Shown one piece after another: positions 1-9,174 of a DNA stretch of 64,000 bases. The stretch spans positions 23,722,305-23,786,304 of the forward strand of contig CM056391.1 in the NCBI GenBank assembly GCA_029718625.1. Direction: 5' to 3'. The DNA comes from Synaphobranchus kaupii. Lineage: Eukaryota > Chordata > Actinopteri > Anguilliformes > Synaphobranchidae. A program made the translations under genes and the position numbers. Position 1 is the stretch's first letter. Each line of letters opens with the position of its first letter. Under the pieces are notes generated by a model. It was given only the letters and a program-made list of their open reading frames with translations. It was not told the DNA's origin and searched no databases.

Positions 1-1378
1 GAAAACACACTCATTAGTGACAACTCAGCCACATGCACTGTCCACATCAAACACGCTACATACTGCAAGTACGCTGCCACAGCCGTGTAGCTCAGTCTCA
101 AACAGAAGCACTTGAGCAGACCCATCCTGGTCAACAGCTCCCCGTCCCCTGTCTACAGGAGTACCGCAGGGATCTGTACTGGGTCCTCTGCTGTTCTCTA
201 TGTATACTAAGTCTCTTGGTTCAGTAATTAATTCACATGGCTTCTCATACCATAGCTGTGCTGATGATACTCAACTCTTCCTCTCTTTCCCTCCCTCTAC
301 CCCACAGGTTAAGGAGAGGATATCTGCTTGTCTGACTGACATCTCTGAGTGGATGGCTACCCATCACCTGAAGCTCAACCTTGACAAGACAGAGCTCCTC
401 TTCATGCCGTACAAGACCTCCCCACTACATGACCTCTCCATCACCGTTGACAGGACCGTGGTGGCTGCCTCCCGCTCTGCAAGGAACCTGGGGGTGGTCC
501 TGGACGACCGGCTGGACTTCAAAGAGCACATCAGGGCGACGGCACGTCCTGCAGGTTCCTCCTGTACAACATCAGGAGGATTCGACCGTACCTGACCACC
601 TACTCCACCCAGCTTCTTGTCCAGACCATGGTCACCTCATGCCTGGACTACTGCAACTCCCTGCTCGCAAGCCTACCGGCCTGTGCCATTCTGCCTCTTC
701 AACTGATCCAGAATGCAGCTGCCCGGCTTGTGTTCAACCTCCCGAAATGTTCCCATGTAACCCCCCTGCTGAGGTCACTCCACTGGCTGCCAGTTGCAGC
801 CAGGATCAGGTTCAAAGTTCTGACCCTGGCCTACACTGCAGCCAATAGGACAGGCCCCGCCTACCTGCAGGACTTAATCCAGAACTATGTTCCTGCTCGA
901 CCACTTCGCTCTTCTACAGCAGGGCGACTCGCACTTCCCCACCTCCGTGTCAACGGCTCTCGCTCGTCCCAACTGCGGAGTTTTTCCACCTTAGCTCCTC
1001 AGTGGTGGAATGAACTTCCCATTCCCCTACGTTCTACTCGAACCCTGCCTGCATTCCGTCGAGGCCTGAAGACACACCTCTTCAGACTCCACCTTGACTG
1101 ATATTATAACCTAGGAATATCAGTTCCCTGTGTTTTCCTGTCTGTTTGTTATAGTTTATAATAGTATTTAGAATAGAAGTGTAGTATAGCTGATTTACCC
1201 ACAGCTTACTGTGAACTACAGTCAACGTTCATTACTAGGGATAGCTGCTACATTATGGGAAGGATGTGCTTTGTCTTGTCTGTTCTGTAGTGATCTTGAT
1301 GATGTCTCTGTATGCACTAATTGTACGTCGCTTTGGATAAAAGCGTCTGCTAAATGAATGTAATGTAATGTAATGTAA
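1..1378 (+). mobile_element. L2-type LINE, 5'-truncated 3' part with reverse transcriptase C-terminus and 3' tail
   Basis: Conceptual translation shows the reverse transcriptase core [13 protein letters not shown] near 150-195, then a catalytic box read as CADDTQLF (about 258-281) where YADD is usual. Thumb and C-terminal sequence follows to about 1101 (for example LDYCNSLLASLP and LHWLPVAARIRFK). The reading frame is broken at least twice: near 195-200, and near 540-560 where the RT frame shifts. The copy is therefore dead. The 3' end carries the L2-family signature TTTGGATAAAAGCGTCTGCT and a run of TAATG repeats at about 1358-1377. Family knowledge: L2/Maui LINEs of fish end in short tandem repeats. 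The 5' end lies outside the window. The element stops exactly where a ZP-domain coding exon on the other strand begins. Confidence 0.88.
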
Positions 1379-2190
1379 CAGGTCCACAGCCTCCCAGGGT
1401 GATGTCAGACGGCTGGATCAGGTGGCCAATACCAAGCAGGTCCATATCCACTTTGAATTGAACAGAGCTTTCCCCACAGTGGGCCTTCACAGCATTAGGG
1501 TTAGGTGTCGGAGGTTCCACTGCAATCGTAGGCACCTTAGGTTCCCCAAGGGTTAGGCTAGGAGTCACAGGAGCCTGGGTGAAGCCTGGTATCCTGTGGG
1601 TCTGGCGTGGGGTCACGGGATAACGGGTGAAGCCTGGTATCCTGTGGGTCGGGCGTGGGGTCACGGGATACCGGGTGAAGCCTGGTATCCTGTGGGTCGG
1701 GCGTGGGGTCACGGGATACCGGGTGAAGCCTGGTATCCTGTGGGTCGGGAGTGGGGTCACGGGATGCCGGGTGAAGCCTGGTATCCTGTGGGTCGGGCGT
1801 GGGGTCACGGGATGCCGGGTGAAGCCTGGTATCCTGTGGGTCGGGCGTGGGGTCACGGGATACTGGGTGAAGCCTGGTATCCTGTGGGTCGGGAGTGGGG
1901 TCACGGGATACTGGGTGAAGCCTGGTATCCTGTGGGTCGGGCGTGGGGTCACGGGATACTGGGTGAAGCCTGGTATCCTGTGGGTCGGGCGTGGGGTCAC
2001 GGGATACTGGGTGACGCCTGGTATCCTGTGGGTCAGGCGTGGGGTCACGGGATACTGGGTAAACCACAGTATTCCAACAGCTGGTCTGGCTGTGACAGGA
2101 GTGTTTGAAAACAGATCCGCCTTGAGCATCGCATAAACACCCAAACAAACCAAAAACTATCAACCCAGTAAACAACCTTTCTCCCCCCAT
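1379..2190 (-). pseudogene. ZP-domain egg-coat protein first exon (ZP3-like), frame-broken and cut by L2
   Basis: The minus strand opens with ATG at 2190 in the good context GTCACCATGG. It encodes a signal peptide (MGGERLFTGLIVFGLFG, then CLCDAQ). Ten 16-residue Pro/Thr-rich repeats follow (about 2060-1577). The start of a zona pellucida domain comes next: VKAHCGESSVQFKVDMDL, then LLGIGHLIQPSDITLGGCGP, with the first ZP cysteines. Fish egg-coat ZP proteins typically have this layout: signal, Pro-rich repeats, ZP domain. The signal peptide and the ZP domain are in different frames, so a 1- or 2-base indel must lie between about 2150 and 2060, or the copy is a pseudogene. Just after the GCGP codons the sequence runs directly into the L2 3' tail. 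Either L2 inserted into the exon, or the exon ends here and the next bases (GTTACATT) act as a splice donor. The rest of the gene would be left of the window. The ZP3 subtype is inferred. Confidence 0.7.
1577..2060. repeat. 48-bp coding minisatellite, 10 units
   Basis: Ten consecutive units share the phrase CCTGGTATCCTGTGGGTC at a 48-bp spacing (about 1586, 1634, 1682, and so on to about 2018). Single-base variants occur among units (GGGCGT/GGGAGT, GATACTGG/GATGCCGG/GATACCGG). Because 48 is a multiple of three and the units lack stops in several frames, at least four reading frames on the two strands are open through the whole array. In the ZP-domain frame each unit reads approximately TPRPTHRIPGFTQYPV. 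In the signal-peptide frame it reads approximately PVSRDPTPDPQDTRLH. Confidence 0.95.
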
Positions 2191-2253
2191 GGTGACTCAG
2201 CAGCTGCTTTTAGAAAAAAAAACAGCAATGTCTGTATCACCTTCTTAAGCCAA

Positions 2254-2268
2254 TTTTATAGCCAGCTG
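2254..2268 (-). promoter_or_regulatory. TATA box and E-box upstream of ZP exon
   Basis: On the minus strand TATAAAA occupies 2260-2254, 64 bases upstream of the ATG at 2190. An E-box CAGCTG lies just upstream at 2263-2268. Oocyte ZP genes are typically TATA-driven with a nearby E-box bound by FIGLA. Use of these sites here is inference from position only. Confidence 0.5.
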
Positions 2269-2639
2269 AATGTAATTGATCATTCCAAGCCCCTCCCCTT
2301 TCATCATCTCACAAATCTTTTTCCAGCCTTAAAGTGTTTCTGCCTCGTTTCATTTGCACAGCTAGTAACCTGTAATCCGTTCACGCCTGTCACAAGTCAT
2401 TAATTAATTTTGGGAAGCACACACCTCATTGGGTCGATTGCAGCATGCCTTCAGTTTTTAGTCCGCAGCTGCGTATTAACACGGTTTCCCGAAGTACCAT
2501 ACTAACTTGGGATTTGCTGTGTATTTCGTTTAAGAAGGTCTTGATAGCAGTGTCCAATTATACTTCCGGATCAGCTCATCCCTAGAAACTGTCCCGCTTG
2601 TCTCAAAGTTCACTGTTTATGTTTTCGCCGCCATTGTGA

Positions 2640-3010
2640 TAGAGTTCTACAGGAAAATGAGTCAGGAGAAATAACTCTTGCAGTGATCCATCCACATCTA
2701 CTCCATATCTGGCCGCAGAGTGATGGTTTGAGGCTCGTTTGATACCTTAGACCCTGGATGACTTACAACCATTTAGCCAGTCATGTGTTCCATACTGTAC
2801 CAGTGTAATTTACAGCTGAATCTAGTCTCACCCCCCAATTCCCATAGAGATCCATTCAAATGCAGAGAGGTTATAGTATCGCTTGTAACATTACCTGAAA
2901 ATAATATATCGAGAGTCTTTTGATATTGATGGGTCACAGACTTCAGGAAGTAATAGCATGCAAAGGATATGTGACCAAATATTAAATATGATACTTTAAA
3001 AATGCGTCTG
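2640..3010 (-). repeat. Copy A of the recurrent core module
   Basis: This copy is in the reverse orientation relative to the copies at 12.5 and 24.7 kb. Hallmarks in order are the CAGGAGAAATAAC motif (about 2661), the ATATCTGGCCGCAGAGTGATGG block (about 2705), the CCCCCAATTCCCATAGAGAT block (about 2831) and the GCAAAGGATATGTGACC block (about 2958). Its minus strand is open for 83 codons (3024-2773) and contains [18 protein letters not shown]. It is followed on the right by a Tc1-like terminus ending at 3230. Confidence 0.75.
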
Positions 3011-3230
3011 ATCCAAGGGTTCACATACTTTTTCCAATAAAGCTTTTAATGTTGGATAATTTTGCTCCATGAATAAATTATAAAAGAATAATGTTTTTTG
3101 TGTTTTTTGTTGAGCTGGGTTCACTTTATCAAGTTTTAGGACTTAGATGAAGATGTGATCACATTTTAGATCTAATTTATGCAGATATACAGAAAATTCT
3201 AAAGGGTTCACAAACATTCTAGCACCACTG
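3011..3230. mobile_element. Tc1/mariner-like right end
   Basis: The stretch ends with AGCACCACTG followed by TA at 3231-3232, and contains GGGTTCACAAACATTCT. This is the style of fish Tc1-like terminal inverted repeats next to a TA target. A related inner motif, GGGTTCACATACTTTTTCC, lies at about 3018. No matching left terminus was recognised on the other side of the core module. Confidence 0.5.
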
Positions 3231-3435
3231 TAGCATTGAGTAGAAACAGAATACTTTATTATTACTACCACTAAAAATATGTTTTTAGAATTGGAAAAAC
3301 AGTTGTGTAAAATTTGTTTTATAGTATGTGTGTGTGCCCTCGTCTGTCTATGTCTTGTGTCTCTACCTCTAACTAGAGAATCTTTGGTACCGCCCTAGGC
3401 GGCAGCCTATAGTTGCCTAGTGGACGGTCTGGCCC

Positions 3436-3862
3436 TGCATGTGTTCCATACTGTACCAGCATAATTTAGAGCTGAATCTAGTCTCACCCCCCAATTCCCA
3501 TAGAGATCCATTCACATGCAGAAAGGTTATAGTATCGCTTGTAACAGTACCTGAAAATAAGATATTGAGAGTCTTTTGATGTTGATGGGTCACAGACTTC
3601 AGGAAGTAACAGCATGCAAAGGATATGCGACTAAATATGAAATATGATACTTTTAAAATGCGTTAAATGTGATATTTCAGTTTAAAAAATATATATAATC
3701 CTGAAGATATCTAAATACTGTATTTAATTTTCATATTACAGATAATTACTTCTACAGGAGTAGAAAAAAATCCCATGTAAATATGTTTTAATTTGACTTT
3801 GCAACACAGCAAAATTTGAAATAATCAATGGGGGTATTTATGAATACTTTCTGAAGCCACTG
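3436..3862 (-). mobile_element. Copy B of the core module plus a different Tc1-like end
   Basis: Copy B begins at the same internal point as part of copy A (TGTGTTCCATACTGTACC) and runs to about 3662. It is followed by unrelated sequence that ends in GGGGGTATTTATGAATACTT and then CTGAAGCCACTG, with TA at 3863-3864. That end resembles a Tc1-like terminus of a different family from the one at 3230. Confidence 0.6.
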
Positions 3863-6800
3863 TATGTGGATAATACACCGAGCGAATCTAGATGAGCATG
3901 ATTTGCTACTGCTACACAAGAACAGCCTGGCAGGCGTATCTGCATCCGCCCGCTAACCGGATGTTTGTGACAGAAGGACCCTGGGTCGTCTAAGGAAAGA
4001 AAACGAAGGAGACGTGCAACTCAGCTCCGCTTCACCGAAACCAGCGGTCTCAAAGAGGAGGCAAGGTTCGCTTTCAGTTCTTTGTTTTTATCTTTGTATT
4101 CACTTGCACCTGCGCCCTTTCAGAGTGTATTACAGTTATTGCTCAACATTACGACTCTCAACTGGTGTGGTCGTAGCAGCGAGTGAGCTAACAGCACTGG
4201 CTAACTGTTAAGTTAAGCTAGCGTTAAATAGTGATGAAGCTTGGCTATCCATCTAACTAGCATTCTGCCAGAATATATGTATCAATCAGATACATTGTTG
4301 ACTAATGCACGGCTACATGATCCAGCTAGTTTTCTATTTGTAAGGTTAGCTATTGTCGTTAGCAATTAGACACATCGAATGAATATATACTATCTAACAG
4401 ACACACCCAGTATGATCTGTGATTATGAAATAGCTGCGATGCCTGGTACAGTTAACGTGCTACCGTTACGGGTGTTGAGAGCGAAGCTAACTTGGCTAAT
4501 TAGCTAACTTAGCTGTCTTCATTGCAGCGGAGCTCCTGCGACTTGCTGTTGGTTTATTTTCCCCAAGTCCAAAGAGATGATGTCACCCTTGTTGTGGCAT
4601 CCTTGATGTAATGGTCGCTACATTTCACGATATATATCTAACTCAATACGGTGGCGACTTGCTAACGTTAATAATGCTCGGACAAAGCTTTGAAAATCGC
4701 TTCACGTTATATGTAACTTATACGTTTCACTTTGCATAACACGATTTAGTGCATTCAGTCATTTCTGAAACTAGTCCTGGTGGAATAAAGTGCCGATAAT
4801 GAACATTTTTGCATTAGCTCAGCTATTTGTTCGTTTTTAACATGGTATTTCTACGTGTACGCCTTGTCAGAGGAATTTTCATTGTAAGTAAATACAATTA
4901 AAATAAAATAAAAACGTGAACAGGATGTTGAAGGCTCTTAACGTCACAAGAACGAACAAAGTTTCGCGTAGGGCACAGCACATTCAAATATTATGTTCAG
5001 AAGCAGATGTTTATCATCTGTTTGGCAGAAATCATTTTAAACACATATGGGAGTATTTAGATGAACACCTGCGTTTGTTTGCAGTGGAGATGAGTGAATA
5101 CAGGTTCAATGGCTAATTATCTACAATAACGCTCGTATGAAAAACATCAAGAGTAGTAACCCATGACATATAATCCAATCTGATCTTTACAACTGATGTC
5201 CATCGTAGGATTTAGGTGTGTTTTTTGGCAGATACTCAAAATTGGTACAATATGTTGTTTCACAAAGCAGCACTGCTTTTTCTTGTTTCTTTATTGTACT
5301 GAGTAAAATAATAGCCGCAGCAGCTGATGGATTTGAAGAGTAGGTAATAGCGTGGTTTTGGAGTACAGGATTCAGGGTATGAAATACATTTTTTCACCCA
5401 CTGGCCAGAGTGGCTTGTGGATTCTAAAAAGCACCAGCCATTTTCAATATATTACCAGCCACATTGCATTTTACAGTATAACACAACCTGGTTGGTTACC
5501 AGCCAACCAAGTTGTGAACCCTGTGCACAAAAACCCTTTGGCCCTCTAGTTTCGGTCTCATGCAATACAATTCAGAAGTGAAAATGATGCATGTCAGCAT
5601 AAATGGACTGCAAGCTCTGTCTTGCCGCAGTTTTCTGTTAATGAGGTTGCCTTGAGTGGATTATGCACAAATGGACAAGTAGCCTGTCTTCAGCTGTAGT
5701 ATTTAAGGACACAAAATGTCACACCAGATTGCATCTGAAAAACATTGGGGACTTGTGTGTACCACCAAGCCTATTTCCTGCTCAAGCCCTGAAGCGCAGA
5801 CAGCAGATTTATGACAGGCAGCACTGCCTCTGAACTGAAGATGATCCTCGTCAGAGTCCATCAAAGGAGCTGCCATTTTTTATTAAGTCCGCTAAACTGA
5901 CAACCCCTATTTATATGTACTGCAATGTTGAAATGTCTGCATTGCCTTAAGGTGCTTGTGTCGCCTGTTTGGATGTCATTGCTGCTTTGCTGAACCAATC
6001 AGGCTTTTGGGTTTCCAGTCTGTGTATGGAGACAGTCCTTATTTGGGGGCAGAGCTCAAGCTTATTCCCAATGAAGCCTTACGCCTTCCCCGCACTGGAA
6101 CACATGCCCATTTCCACATCTCCTCAATGAGTCAGAAATACTTCACAGGTGTTCCGTGATGGTTAACGATGTCAGTGTACACTCAAAGTTGGTTAGTTTT
6201 TGCGTCTTTGCATTTTGTCATGCACAGATGACTGAAATGCAGAATACCCAAAACTGACCTGTTACTGAATGTTAAACATCATTTTACCCAGCACAAGTGA
6301 TCCGAAATTCAAATTTAAGTGCAGTGACCCAAAATGGGTTAAAAAAAATAAATAATTTAGGCACAAATGACTCAAACACAAATATGTGAGCCCATTCAGA
6401 AAAGTGGTCAGTGAGTGAATCCACTGTTATCTAGTTATTGGATTAGCCTACATATGTTAAGAATTTGTGCTGTCTTTTTAAACGCAACCTTCCAATGATA
6501 GGGGCTGCGTCCCAATATTCTTCACTCCCCACCTCCCTTCCTCCACTCCCCGACTACCACTCCTCTCCTACCCGGAAATATGCAAAACTGTCTGAACGTT
6601 TTGAGTAGAAGTATTTGCATGTACAGTATCCAATGTACATGACATTGCGGTTTGCGTTGAGACATAAATGAATATGTAAGCATTAATACATAATTAAGAT
6701 GTAATCAGCGACATTATATTAAAACACAAAGATCCGTTTCCGGGGCACGGAGTAGAGGAGTGGTAGTGGAGGAGGAAAGGTGGCATTTTTCGACACACCC

Positions 6801-7401
6801 ATGATCTTGTAAAATGATTATAATTTTTTTTTGCAGTACTTTTGCATCTGATCAACAGTTTTATCAAGCTGCTCTGTTGAACTGCACACACTGATCCGGC
6901 ATTGCAGAAAACAGGAAAGGGGGGGGGTTAAGCATGTGACCAGCAAGGTTAAAGGTCATTTCGGCTTGGGGGTGTTAATCAAAGTAGATTTCTGCATCGT
7001 ATATTGCAAAAATAGGCCATGTTTTTGCACAAAACAATAATAAAAATATAGCTGCAAAGCAGCGACTATACGGGGTCCAAGCATAAGGTTTGTAATTTTG
7101 TTGTAATCATGTTACATTGGTTTCCTTTTACAATCGAGTCTCGGAAGGTATACGTAACACATGTAGCTGCATGACGTGAGTGTCTAAACATGAATATGTA
7201 TAAAAGGTCAAACTGTTTTCAGACCACCACCTTCAGTTAATTCTGGGTAAACTGAATAATTTGAGAAGACATGAAAGAGACCTTCAATCTGAGGCAATGC
7301 CTAGATATTAACTCAAAAAATGTCTTTTAGTGTTTCCTACCCCATTAATGTGAAAATAAGATTTGTAGATGTGAAAAGCATAAGAAAGCGCATGTCGTGA
7401 C

Positions 7402-7478
7402 ATTTGGTACCCGGTGGGATTTGAACCCGGGTCTCCCGCATCGAAGGCAATCGCTCACTCTAACCACAAAGCGATCGC
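7402..7478 (-). repeat. tRNA-like sequence, A and B box (SINE head or tRNA pseudogene)
   Basis: Read on the minus strand it has an A-box-like TGTGGTTAGAGTGAGC and a B-box GGGTTCAAATCCC preceded by GGGAGACCC, at normal tRNA spacing. The acceptor-stem ends do not pair well, so it is unlikely to be a functional tRNA. A tRNA-derived SINE head or tRNA pseudogene fits better. Confidence 0.5.
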
Positions 7479-7717
7479 AGATGTTCTATGGTATGGGGAG
7501 AATTATTGGAGGGTATGGAGCATTTTTGATCAAGAATTTGGCAGGAAAAAGAATAACTTTATTAAAACTTTATTTGTTTCATTCATTTAAGTACTAGTGA
7601 AACAGTGAATAGTTAATATAGTAAAATCTCTTCGCCTTTGCAATAATGTGAAAAGAACATTATTAAGTGTGAAAAGCATAACAAACTGTGCATTGTTTTC
7701 ATCAAAAAGAAAAGTAA

Positions 7718-7795
7718 CCTATGGTGGGGATTGAACCCGGGTCTCCCACATACCGAGCCATTGCTCTTACCGCTAAGCCATAACAGATAACCGGT
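7718..7795 (-). repeat. Second tRNA-like sequence, A and B box
   Basis: The minus strand shows TGGCTTAGCGGTAAGAGC (A box) and GGGTTCAATCCCC (B box) with the same GGGAGACCC stretch as the copy about 320 bp to the left. The 5' and 3' ends do not form a convincing acceptor stem. Both copies lie in the same orientation inside the repeat at about 7030-8665. Confidence 0.5.
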
Positions 7796-9112
7796 GGCTG
7801 CCCATTGATTGATGAGGACACATAATTTTCAATGTTTAAAACACAACAGTGATTTTTCATAAAGGGAAATGGTAATAGCATTTCCAAGATGGCGGCAAAT
7901 CCAAGATGGCAGCGACATATATGGGACATACATATCCAGATGACGAAATTGATCACTACAGCAAGTTTTAAATGTCTAAAAAATAATGGTGATTTTTTAT
8001 GAATTTATGCATTTAAAAATATATATTATGCTCTATAGCGCCACCATTTGATTCTATTGAGCCGATACTTTAGAGTTTGGCTCAGAAGGTCAGTGCAAGT
8101 ACAGAAACCAAATTTTATTAATATCCATTGAAGAATTGAAGAGTTATTAGCGTTTTTGTGACTAGCCACGCCCACAACAGTTTTTATTGGCTTACTGCGA
8201 TCAGGATATTTAGAAAATCAGGAAAATCGCTTCGTGATTCTTTAGAGAATCGTCCCCTGAACAAAAGGGTGTGAATTGCATGTTGATATGTCAAATGATC
8301 TCGGAGGAGTTTGAATTTATAGGTTTTTCACAAAATGCAAATTTGCAAAAGATCCATTACGGCGGACCTCATTGGTCCTGAAGGCAAATTTATTTGCCAC
8401 AAACCAACGAATTTGAGGCAAAAATAATTTTGAAGATAGGCTAAACGGTTCAAAAGTTATAGCCCAAAAAGTTTCTAAAATGTCACTTTTTCTCTATAGC
8501 GCCACCATCAGGTCAATTGGGTTGTAATTCGCTGTACATGTGTCTTGGCGCAATGGCTACATGTGTGCAAAGTTTCAGCAAAAGTTATCATGTGATTTTG
8601 CTGCAATAATAAAACCAGCAATAACAATAGGGTTCCAGCACTACGTGCTTGGACCCCTAATTAAGAATGGAATTATGTTTTTGTGCATTTTTCCTTACTT
8701 CTTTACCCTTAGCCTTTCCCAGCTTACCTGGCCCTCTGACCCCACGACGAGCTGGTTTTGTCAAGCAAGACTCAGAAGTAGCGGACTGACGGTCACTGAT
8801 CTGTGGTTCGGAAATCGCACCTTCTCATAGTGAACGCTGTTCAGAGAGTGACAGGTCATTTTTAGTTCCTCACTGTGAGATGCAATTTAGAGTAGAGCAC
8901 CTTTCAAATCAAAATTTTTTATAAAGTTTTTAATTGGAGAAGCTTTACATTTGCAGAAATTGAACGTCTGTTTTTATAGTGGATGAAAAACACATGCTCG
9001 TGTGTCCTCGATCCCTTAAACGAAAGCCGTTTTCAAAGTAAAAGCGAATGTGCACGCAGTTTTAGCCCATGTGAGATTAAACCCTACAACAGGAGGTGTG
9101 TGTTTTTGACAG

Positions 9113-9174
9113 GAGCCCCCTGAGCGCCTGACACAGCCTTTGTCGCCGGCTGCTGCGGAGAAGGTGTCCGGGCC
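9113..9174 (+). other. arhgap1: 5' UTR part of the start-codon exon of arhgap1
   Basis: An acceptor (TTTTTGACAG, ending at 9112) is followed by 62 GC-rich bases up to the ATG at 9175. At least one non-coding exon must therefore lie upstream. Confidence 0.6.

Larger units (their letters stand above)
7030..8665. repeat. Large dispersed repeat with inverted ends and tRNA-like inserts
   Basis: The left edge carries TATAGCTGCAAAGCAGCG and GGGGTCCAAGCATAAGG. The right edge carries the reverse-oriented counterpart GTGCTTGGACCCCTAATT preceded by TTTTGCTGCAATAATAAAACC. Inside, TCTATAGCGCCACCAT occurs twice (about 8032 and 8492). The structure looks like an element with inverted termini of about 1.6 kb, but no protein was recognised and the family is not identified. 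Confidence 0.5.
3865..9112 (+). other. arhgap1: Upstream region and probable first intron of arhgap1
   Basis: No coding sequence was recognised here. A likely non-coding first exon and promoter lies around 3950-4070, with CG-containing sequence and the repeated GCTAGC/GTTAGC words common near fish promoters. No TATA box was found, and the transcription start and donor are guesses (a possible donor follows GAGGCAAG near 4064). A splice acceptor TTTTTGACAG at about 9103-9112 precedes the exon that holds the start codon. Between them are AT-rich unique DNA and the repeat at about 7030-8665. Confidence 0.35.

Noticed and set aside
1577..2060. CRISPR-like array of regularly spaced repeats
   Set aside because: Units are contiguous 48-bp near-identical copies without unique spacers, and the sequence is a coding minisatellite in a vertebrate exon.
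1596..2136. Plus-strand open frames through the 48-bp array as a Gly/Trp-rich or Val/Gly-rich protein
   Set aside because: They are open only because the unit length is a multiple of three; the minus strand has the signal peptide, Kozak context and ZP domain.
6504..6790. Inverted repeat with CTCCACTCCCC / GGAGTGGTAGTGGAGG
   Set aside because: The resemblance is imperfect and short; it may be an old element but boundaries could not be set.
7402..7795. Functional tRNA genes on the minus strand
   Set aside because: A and B boxes are present but acceptor stems do not pair and the anticodon arms are poor.
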